In this document: one piece after another, positions 22,327 through 29,812 of the stretch
How the letters are laid out: the number at the start of each line of letters is the position of its first letter
Position numbering within the stretch: the stretch's first letter is position 1
Origin: an uncultured Parabacteroides sp.
GTDB taxonomy: Bacteria > Bacteroidota > Bacteroidia > Bacteroidales > Tannerellaceae
DNA length: 31,508 nucleotides
Direction of reading: 5' to 3'
Assembly: GCA_900541965.1 (NCBI GenBank)
Contig: UQLN01000053.1
Coordinates: 1-31,508 of the forward strand
The notes under the pieces: generated by a model
Told to the model about the DNA's origin: nothing
The model's input: the letters and a program-made list of their open reading frames with translations, nothing else
Databases searched by the model: none
Translations under genes and position numbers: made by a program

Positions 22327-24405
22327 ATGAAAAAGACGACTATTGCAAGAATCGCACTTGCCGTTGCCATGATTGGAACAATGATTTCCTCCGTACAAGC
22401 CGAAAATACGGGCCCTCGTGGAATTCAACTATTATCTTCCTCGTGGAACTTCAAAACAACAGGAGTACCCCAAAGTAGCCTGGATATCCGGAAATCTCAG
22501 AACGTATTTCAAGCTCCGGCAAACACTGAAAACGGATTTACCCTCAAATTTACAGCAGACTTGAAAAAACCGGAACGGGAAACCTGCCTCCTTGAAATAC
22601 CTTGGGTATTAAGTGTCAACCTCCGGCAAAGTAATCCGTTGGAACGAAGCCGCCAGAACTATCCGGCATTTAAAATGCAGGACGGAACTGTACCTGTGCT
22701 GGAAGCCAGTCTTGCGCTCCAATCTTCAACAGATAAAACCATCAGACAAGATATGACCATCGGTTTTCCGCTTGCCATGCTCGATAATCCGGAAGGAAAG
22801 CATGAAATCACACTCAACTTTTCAGGTGTAAACTGGAGTATTTATGTAGATGGGAAACTGGTAGACAATGATTTTCCTTTAGGATACCCTAACTGGAAAG
22901 AAAACAACAGTTGGCATATCAATCCTCAATATGTACAGGAAGCATCCCTATATCTTCCTGCATTACAAGCGGAAAGAGTGCAGGCAAATGTTCCCGAAAT
23001 AAGTCAGGATATCCAATACTGGACTCCCCGCTGGCATAATGCTTGGGTGGGCGATGTCGTTACGTTTTTCCATAACGGACGGTACCACTTATTTTATCTG
23101 TTTGACCGCCGAGGACATGGAAGTAAATTCGGACGGGGCGGACATTATTTCGAACACCTATCCACTGCCGACTTCCTGACATGGACTGAACATGAACCGG
23201 CAACCCCTATCGAACATCAATGGGAAACATTCGGTACCGGTACACCTTTCCTGTTTGATGGCAAATTCTGTATCAGTTACGGACTTCATACCACACGTAT
23301 ATATCCGAAAGAACAGACCGCCTTACCCATCCAATGGGATTATCTGGAAAAACATGGCAAATCAGGTTCTTTCGATTATGACACAATGACTTGTATTCCG
23401 GCAGGTTCTACTTATTCTATCAGTGAAGACGGTATCTCCAAGTTCAAGAAAACCCATATCCTGTTCCACCCTTGTGAAAACCCAAGTATTTATACAGATC
23501 CGGAAGGAAAACTAAAAATGCTTGCTAATTACGGAGCCAAAGGAACATGGGATTCCGAAACAATAAACCACGGCTGGCATTGCACCAACCCGAATTTCCC
23601 ATTGGGAGGTGACTGTACTTTCTTCTTCCGTTGGGGTAATTTCGATTACATACTCGGAGGCTTTACCCGGCAATGGGCAAAACCGGCAAATGCACCGGAA
23701 AGCGCTTACACGGATATTGTTAGTTTAGGGCAAGATTTCTATAACGGATTAAGCGTCCCGGCTGTTACAGAGATCAAAGACGGACGTTTCCTGATGGCAG
23801 GCTGGTTACAGTCAAGAGCATGGGGTGGTCCACTGGTTATCCACGAATTAATTCAGTATCCAGACGGAAGAATCGGAACAAAGTGGATGGATGAAATAAC
23901 TCCTGCAACCGAAAAACCTAAGACTCTGGTTCGTAAACTGACTAAAACAGAAATTTTACCGACAGAAAATACTTCATTCCTATTATCATTTGATGTTCTT
24001 CCCTCAAAAACTCAAAAGGGCAAAGTCGGCATTGTATTCTTATCGGAAGACGGAGAACAAAATGCTTGTGAATTGCAGATAAACCCGAATGAAGGAATAG
24101 CCCAATATGCCGATGGTTCAACAAAGCAGTTCGCAGGAAAAGAAAAATCACTCCGGGAAGGCGGAAATCCCCAACAGGCACGTAATTATGCAATTGAAAA
24201 CCTGATTGATACAAACAAGCCTTTCACTGTACGTCTGATAGTTAAAGGAACAGATAAATTCGGAGGTTCTGTTATCGACACGGAAATAGCAGGACAACGT
24301 ACAATGGTAACTTACCGTCCCGAACTGATTGTAAAACAGTTACTATTCCGCAGTGAAGATGTAAATATTAAAAATATTAGGTTAGCACCGCTTCAACATC
24401 CATAA
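22327..24405 (+). CDS. Secreted divergent GH32-like beta-propeller protein with altered active-site motifs
   Basis: A 692-residue protein with a cleavable signal peptide (ends SSVQA-EN), probably periplasmic. An N-terminal beta-sandwich (about 30-215) has LamG-like features such as NWSIYVDGKLVDND. A propeller (about 230-540) opens with VGDVVTFFHNGRYHLFYLFD, aligning Asp243 with the GH32 nucleophile. A C-terminal beta-sandwich follows (about 545-690, ending NIKNIRL). At the other two GH32 landmarks it departs: HPCENPSIY (Asn385) stands where RDP is expected, and GGDCTFFF (Asp429) stands where the acid/base EC motif is expected. It may be a new clan J family, have a different mechanism, or be a binding protein. 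It is the last gene of its operon, before the terminator at 24444. Confidence 0.72.
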   Translation: MKKTTIARIALAVAMIGTMISSVQAENTGPRGIQLLSSSWNFKTTGVPQSSLDIRKSQNVFQAPANTENGFTLKFTADLKKPERETCLLEIPWVLSVNLRQSNPLERSRQNYPAFKMQDGTVPVLEASLALQSSTDKTIRQDMTIGFPLAMLDNPEGKHEITLNFSGVNWSIYVDGKLVDNDFPLGYPNWKENNSWHINPQYVQEASLYLPALQAERVQANVPEISQDIQYWTPRWHNAWVGDVVTFFHNGRYHLFYLFDRRGHGSKFGRGGHYFEHLSTADFLTWTEHEPATPIEHQWETFGTGTPFLFDGKFCISYGLHTTRIYPKEQTALPIQWDYLEKHGKSGSFDYDTMTCIPAGSTYSISEDGISKFKKTHILFHPCENPSIYTDPEGKLKMLANYGAKGTWDSETINHGWHCTNPNFPLGGDCTFFFRWGNFDYILGGFTRQWAKPANAPESAYTDIVSLGQDFYNGLSVPAVTEIKDGRFLMAGWLQSRAWGGPLVIHELIQYPDGRIGTKWMDEITPATEKPKTLVRKLTKTEILPTENTSFLLSFDVLPSKTQKGKVGIVFLSEDGEQNACELQINPNEGIAQYADGSTKQFAGKEKSLREGGNPQQARNYAIENLIDTNKPFTVRLIVKGTDKFGGSVIDTEIAGQRTMVTYRPELIVKQLLFRSEDVNIKNIRLAPLQHP

Positions 24406-24443
24406 AAGTAATTGTTGTAAAATAATATTTGCATATTCACCTC

Positions 24444-24476
24444 AAAGCACGGATTTTCAAAAGGTCCGTGCTTTTT
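24444..24476 (+). terminator. Intrinsic terminator of the GH32-like/kinase operon
   Basis: AAAGCACGGA (24444-24453) pairs perfectly with TCCGTGCTTT (24465-24474) around an 11-base loop and runs into five T. It separates the enzyme operon from susC, which has its own promoter. Confidence 0.88.
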
Positions 24477-24602
24477 ACATTTATAAAACACTGATATACA
24501 TAGACATTATCCGAAACCAAGCAATACATAAGTAAAGACAAAGCTGTGAATTCGATAATAATATGTAAAACATACCCTTCTAAAAATAAATAAATATTTT
24601 AT

Positions 24603-24652
24603 CATATATATAACATTTTTGTTTGCATATATAAATTTTATAATTACATTTG
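24603..24652 (+). promoter_or_regulatory. Promoter and putative operator of susC-susD
   Basis: TTTG (24622-24625), a 19-base spacer and TACATTTG (24645-24652). CATATATA boxes lie at 24603-24610 and 24626-24633, spaced exactly as at 19258-19288. The two 50-base segments agree at 42 positions with no gap. The predicted leader before susC is about 80 bases. The 125 bases between the terminator and this site hold nothing I can name. Confidence 0.8.
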
Positions 24653-24738
24653 CATCGGTTAGTGATTACATACAAACTCTATCATCAGACCACATACTAT
24701 TGTATATTCCTTAAGTTTAATAATAAATACTCTATTTC

Positions 24739-27700
24739 ATGAATCAAGTAAAAACTAAAATGAAGCAATCCGCATGCCGACTGGCATTTCTTGCTTCCTT
24801 ATGTGTTATTCCTGCACATGTTTTCGGAACGACAACGACTGATTCAATGCATTCAGTAGTTCAACAAAAGAAAACTGTGACAGGAAAAGTGGTAGATGAA
24901 CAAGGAGAGCCTCTACCCGGTGTAACCATTGTTGAAAAAGGGAGAACAAGCAATGGTACGATTTCCGATATGGATGGAAACTTTTCACTAGCAACAACAA
25001 GCGATGACGGTACGCTTGAATTCAGTTTTATCGGTTACAAAACAACCTCCATTCCTATTAAAAAAGCAAATAATGCCACAATCACCATGACTGAAGACGC
25101 ACTCAATCTTGATGAAGTCGTCGTTACCGGTTATACCAGTCAGAAGAAAGCAGACCTCACAGGTTCCGTATCTGTTATCAAGGTAGACCAAATCAGGTCC
25201 AGCTCAACAGGTAGCGTTATGCGTGCTGCTCAGGGTAAAGTTGCAGGTATGTCCGTTTCGGCAAACGGTTCACCTAATCCATCCGCCACAATCCGTATAC
25301 GTGGAGAAGGCACTCTGAACAACAATGATCCGTTGTATATCATTGACGGTACGCCAACTACCCGCTCCATGGAAGAACTGGCAACAATGGATATCGAATC
25401 CATGCAAGTATTGAAAGATGCATCTTCCGCCTCTATCTATGGTTCACGTGCAGCTAATGGTGTTATCATCATCACCACCCGCAAAGGGAAAAAAGGAACA
25501 ACAGTCGATTTTAAAGCATCCTACACGGTTGTAAGCAAAAAGAAACCCTATGAATTGATGAATACCGAGCAACGTGGTATTGCACAATATTGGGCTATCA
25601 AAAATGACAATCCGAATGCTAATCCCAGTGAAGAAGGTATCGGTGGATTATACAAATATGAAGACCACCAAGATGCCAACGGTAACTTTGTTCTCGACAA
25701 AGTTAGCTGGAATGAATGGCTCGATCCGGATGCAAAAACTATGCGTTCTGCCGATACGGACTGGCAAAAAGAGATATTACGTACCGGACACGTACAACAA
25801 TACAATGTCACCCTTTCCACTGGAAATGATAGCGGTAATGCTCTGTTCGCTCTGGATTATTATGATAATAAGGGAACCATTAAGGGTAGCTTCTTCAATC
25901 GTTTCAACGGACGTGTCAACACAAACTATTCCTGGTTGGACGGGCGCGTAAAAGTCGGCGAAAACATGACAGTTTCCAAGTGGCGTCAAAGCTCGAATAT
26001 CGGAGATGGCAACCTGGGCGGTTGTAAATCGCTTATGTCCATAGTCCCGGTTCATACTGTCGATGGCGAAGGCTGGGGAGGCCCGGTCGGAGGTATGAGC
26101 GACCGTCAGAATCCGGTTCGTCTTATCGAAGATAATATGCAGAACCATCAGGATAACCTTCGTCTGTTCGGTAACGGATACATCAGCATTGAATTTTTAA
26201 AGGGATTGGTTTTCCGTTCTTCTTTCGGTATCGACCTTACAGGCTTCTGGAAAAAGACAATGGATCTGAGATACAAATCCGGCTTCATGAGCGAAGATAA
26301 GAACAAAGTATACGAAGAAGCCAGCTACGACTTGAGCTGGAACAACAGTAATGTCTTACAATATGTATTCGACCTGGGAAAAAACAATTTCGATGTAATG
26401 CTCGGACAGGAAACAATCCGTCATAATTACAACAAACTTTGGGGAAGCCGCAGGATATACGCATTGGAGAATCCGGATTACATGCAATTGGATTCCGGTG
26501 AAGACGAAAAAGACAACGGAGGTAATGCAATCGGCAACACTATGATTTCCTGGTTCGGAAAAATCAACTATAATTATGACAACCGTTACCTGGCATCCGT
26601 TACATTACGCCGTGATGCTTCATCCGTATTCGGTTCCAACAACCGTTGGGCCACGTTCCCGGCATTCTCTTTGGGATGGTCATTGAAAAACGAAAAATTC
26701 CTGAGTGAACTTTTATCCAAAGTATCCCAATTAAAACTCCGCTATGGCTGGGGACAAAATGGTAACTCACAAATTGATGCCTATGCTGCATATCAAATGT
26801 ATATGCCTCTTTATGATGTAGGACATATCAATGACTGGAACTGGGGTACGGCTTATGATATCACAGGAAGCGGCGGCAACCTGCCATCCGGTTACCACAG
26901 GACCCAAAGAGGTAACCCGAACCTGAAATGGGAAACGACTTCACAACATAACTTCGGTCTTGATTTTGGTTTCTTCGATTCCAAGTTCAGCGGTTCTTTT
27001 GATTACTATCTGAAATATACCCGCGATATCCTGATGAAACCGGGTACTGTTGCCACGCTCGGAGAAGGCGCCCATATGTGGTTGAACGGAGCAGATATAG
27101 ATAACAAAGGTTTTGAATTGACTTTGAACTATTCGGATAAATTCGGTGAAGTAGGTTTCGACATAAGCGGTGTATTCTCACACAACAAACAAAAAATCAT
27201 GAATGTACCGGACGATGTAATCAACAACTTCGCCGGTAATGGTAAAGAAGATAATATCTTGGGACGTCCGAAAAATTCTTTATATGGTTATGTAGCCGAC
27301 GGCTTGTTCCAGAATGATGATGAAGTTAAAAATGCCCCGACCCAGGTTGGTGCAGCCCCGGGACGTATCCGTTATAAAGACCTTAATAATGATGGTAAAA
27401 TAGACAGTGAAGACCGTACATGGATAGGTGACGAGAACCCGGCCCTTGAATATGGTGTTACAATCGGTCTTACTTACAAGAATTTCGACTTCAGTATTTT
27501 CTTCAACGGTGTAGCCGGCAAAGATTTGAACGTTAGCGGATGGAAGAGCTGGACTGATATCTATGCCCTGAGTACCTCTGGAGAAAACTACGGAACCAGA
27601 ATGCTGGATGCGTGGACTCCAACCAATACTTCGTCCACTATCCCGGCCTTATCTATCAATAACTACAATGATGAAGGTCGTTTCTCTACTTATTTTGTTG

Positions 27701-27933
27701 AAAGCGGTTCCTATCTGAAAATCAGAAATGCCGAATTAGGCTATACCATACCGGAACGGGTGACCAAAGCAATCAAAATAAAACGTGCGCGTTTCTCACT
27801 TCGTGCCGACAATATCGCCACGTTGAAAAAAGGATGGGGCAAGAATGCCTATACCGGTCTCGACCCGGAAACTCCGGGAAGTAGCTATCCGCTTCCATTC
27901 TCTATGACAATGGGTGTAAATGTAACATTCTGA
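24739..27933 (+). CDS. SusC/RagA-family TonB-dependent outer-membrane transporter
   Basis: A 1064-residue outer-membrane importer of oligosaccharides. After the signal peptide (Met8 may be the true start, giving a more usual signal) comes a carboxypeptidase-regulatory-like domain (about 46-118, VTGKVVDEQGEPLPGVTIVE). Then follow the TonB box LDEVVVTGYTS (124-134) and the plug with LYIIDGTPTT and LKDASSASIYGSRAANGVII, both SusC-family hallmarks. The long beta-barrel ends in VNVTF, with a terminal Phe for outer-membrane insertion. susD starts 25 bases after its stop. The pair imports the glycan degraded by the GH32-type enzymes of the locus. There is no FecR/sigma pair nearby; control is probably through the GntR-type regulator. 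Confidence 0.96.
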   Translation: MNQVKTKMKQSACRLAFLASLCVIPAHVFGTTTTDSMHSVVQQKKTVTGKVVDEQGEPLPGVTIVEKGRTSNGTISDMDGNFSLATTSDDGTLEFSFIGYKTTSIPIKKANNATITMTEDALNLDEVVVTGYTSQKKADLTGSVSVIKVDQIRSSSTGSVMRAAQGKVAGMSVSANGSPNPSATIRIRGEGTLNNNDPLYIIDGTPTTRSMEELATMDIESMQVLKDASSASIYGSRAANGVIIITTRKGKKGTTVDFKASYTVVSKKKPYELMNTEQRGIAQYWAIKNDNPNANPSEEGIGGLYKYEDHQDANGNFVLDKVSWNEWLDPDAKTMRSADTDWQKEILRTGHVQQYNVTLSTGNDSGNALFALDYYDNKGTIKGSFFNRFNGRVNTNYSWLDGRVKVGENMTVSKWRQSSNIGDGNLGGCKSLMSIVPVHTVDGEGWGGPVGGMSDRQNPVRLIEDNMQNHQDNLRLFGNGYISIEFLKGLVFRSSFGIDLTGFWKKTMDLRYKSGFMSEDKNKVYEEASYDLSWNNSNVLQYVFDLGKNNFDVMLGQETIRHNYNKLWGSRRIYALENPDYMQLDSGEDEKDNGGNAIGNTMISWFGKINYNYDNRYLASVTLRRDASSVFGSNNRWATFPAFSLGWSLKNEKFLSELLSKVSQLKLRYGWGQNGNSQIDAYAAYQMYMPLYDVGHINDWNWGTAYDITGSGGNLPSGYHRTQRGNPNLKWETTSQHNFGLDFGFFDSKFSGSFDYYLKYTRDILMKPGTVATLGEGAHMWLNGADIDNKGFELTLNYSDKFGEVGFDISGVFSHNKQKIMNVPDDVINNFAGNGKEDNILGRPKNSLYGYVADGLFQNDDEVKNAPTQVGAAPGRIRYKDLNNDGKIDSEDRTWIGDENPALEYGVTIGLTYKNFDFSIFFNGVAGKDLNVSGWKSWTDIYALSTSGENYGTRMLDAWTPTNTSSTIPALSINNYNDEGRFSTYFVESGSYLKIRNAELGYTIPERVTKAIKIKRARFSLRADNIATLKKGWGKNAYTGLDPETPGSSYPLPFSMTMGVNVTF

Positions 27934-27958
27934 TATGAACTGAAAAACTGATAATAAA

Positions 27959-29692
27959 ATGAAAACAATCCAATTAATAAGTTCCGTGCTTTCTTTGTCG
28001 TTTTTACTTTCCTGTACTTCCCTTTTGGATGAAAAACCTCAGGGGGTAATCGACGACAGTGATTTGAACAGTGCAGAAAAAGTTGAACAAATGGTTATTG
28101 CCGCTTATTCTTTCTGCGGGCAGAATCATTTTAACAAACAATTCGGTATGCCTTACGAAGAAGGTTCCGTACGAGGAGGCGAAGCATATAAAGGCGGTTC
28201 CGGTACAAATGACAATGCAGAAAGAAACCTTTGGGAAACATTCACATACATGCAAGCTACCACTTCAGGCGATTTGGACAACCTTTGGTGGGTACATTAT
28301 GTAGGAGTGGGACGTGTACACGATGCACTTCGCAGGGCACAAGCACTCAGTGAAGATGAATTCCCCTTGAAAAACCAACGGATTGCGGAACTCCGGTTCC
28401 TGCGTGGACATATCTACATGTACATGAAATTATGTTTCCGGTTCTTCCCGTACATAGATGAAAACACTCCGACAGACGAATATGACAAAGTCAGCAATGA
28501 CACATTGACCGATCAGGAATTATGGGGTAAACTGATTGACGACTTCCGCTTTGCTGTTGCAAACCTGCCGGAAAAACAAACAGAAGTTGGTAGACCGACC
28601 CGTTTTGCAGCAGAAGCTTATCTGGCTAAAACACTGTTGTTTGCTGCTTACGAACAGAATGAAACTAATCAGGTAATAAATATCAATAAAGAAAAACTGA
28701 CTGAAGTAGCCGAACTCTGTAAAGATGTAATAGACCATTCTGGAAAAAGCCTGTTCCCGGATTTTGCCCAAAACTTCTTATGGGAATATGAAAACGGGCA
28801 GGAAAGTTTATGGGCCATTCAATACTCTGCCAACAACGATAATTCTCCGGTCGGAAGAAATAATGCCTGGTTAATCTATCCGGTCAATTCCGAATACGGA
28901 TGCTGCGGATTCCTGCAACCTTCCGTAAATATGATGAACCGCTTTAAGACAGTAAAAGGCGTACCTGACTTTGAAAACTTCAACACTGGAGAAATGCTGG
29001 ATAATAAAGAAGCATTTTCCAAAATTCCGATGGACCCGCGCTTAATGCACACCGCATGTGTTCCGGAAATGCCTTGGAAATATGATCCCGAATTCATCAT
29101 GAAAAAAAGCTGGGTTCGTACCCCTGAAGTATATGGCTACTCTATGAGCCAGAAGCTGATAGTTCTTCCCTCCTGCCCTTGTTTCAGAAAGACAAACCCG
29201 TTCATGGGTAGCGGGCTGAATTACGATGTACTCCGTCTGGACGAAGTTATGTTGTGGAGAGCCGAAGCATTAATCCAATTAGGAGGACAGGCTAACTTAT
29301 CCGAAGCATTGAGCTTAATCAACGAGATACGACAACGCGCAGCAAACAGCACGGGTAATTTGAAGTTTGCAGACGGAACACCCACTGGCAAATTTGATGT
29401 AAACGCCTATATTCCGGGAGTCAACTGTCCGGCATGGGATCAGGAATTTGCATTCAAAGCTTTAAGATGGGAACGTAACCTCGAATTCTGCACAGAAGGT
29501 AAATGGTTCTTCGACCTGGTTCGCTGGGGTAGAGCTGCAGAAGAAATGAATGCCTATTTCAAAGTGGAAAAAACAAGACGTTCCTATTTGAAAGACGCTC
29601 AATTTACCAAAGGACGTGATGAATACTTCCCTATTCCACAAACACAAATCAGTTATGTGAAAGGGTTGTATAAACAAAATCCGGGTTACTAA
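27959..29692 (+). CDS. SusD/RagB-family outer-membrane glycan-binding lipoprotein
   Basis: A 577-residue surface lipoprotein that captures glycan and forms a lid on its SusC partner. The lipobox ends FLLSC with Cys19, followed by the usual SLLDEKPQG. The helical TPR-like core shows RIAELRFLRGHIYMYMKLCF and the C-terminal part shows ALRWERNLEFCTEGKWFFDL, ending PIPQTQISYVKGLYKQNPGY, all typical of the family. It follows susC after 25 bases. A strong hairpin after its stop may reduce read-through into the GH32 gene and so keep SusC/SusD levels higher. Confidence 0.96.
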   Translation: MKTIQLISSVLSLSFLLSCTSLLDEKPQGVIDDSDLNSAEKVEQMVIAAYSFCGQNHFNKQFGMPYEEGSVRGGEAYKGGSGTNDNAERNLWETFTYMQATTSGDLDNLWWVHYVGVGRVHDALRRAQALSEDEFPLKNQRIAELRFLRGHIYMYMKLCFRFFPYIDENTPTDEYDKVSNDTLTDQELWGKLIDDFRFAVANLPEKQTEVGRPTRFAAEAYLAKTLLFAAYEQNETNQVININKEKLTEVAELCKDVIDHSGKSLFPDFAQNFLWEYENGQESLWAIQYSANNDNSPVGRNNAWLIYPVNSEYGCCGFLQPSVNMMNRFKTVKGVPDFENFNTGEMLDNKEAFSKIPMDPRLMHTACVPEMPWKYDPEFIMKKSWVRTPEVYGYSMSQKLIVLPSCPCFRKTNPFMGSGLNYDVLRLDEVMLWRAEALIQLGGQANLSEALSLINEIRQRAANSTGNLKFADGTPTGKFDVNAYIPGVNCPAWDQEFAFKALRWERNLEFCTEGKWFFDLVRWGRAAEEMNAYFKVEKTRRSYLKDAQFTKGRDEYFPIPQTQISYVKGLYKQNPGY

Positions 29693-29703
29693 TCCCAGGA
29701 TAT

Positions 29704-29749
29704 AAACAGATTGTTGCAATGATTTATGAATCTTGCAACAATCTGTTTT
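29704..29749 (+). terminator. 16-base perfect hairpin after susD
   Basis: AAACAGATTGTTGCAA (29704-29719) and TTGCAACAATCTGTTT (29733-29748) are perfectly complementary around a 13-base loop, with TTTT at 29746-29749. The short T run suggests a partial terminator or an mRNA-stabilising structure, since the GH32 gene begins 64 bases later without an obvious promoter of its own. Confidence 0.75.
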
Positions 29750-29812
29750 CTTCAAGCCGTTACCACATAATATATAAGCTTGTATAAATCTTTCCTGAAA
29801 AACAAACAGTTT

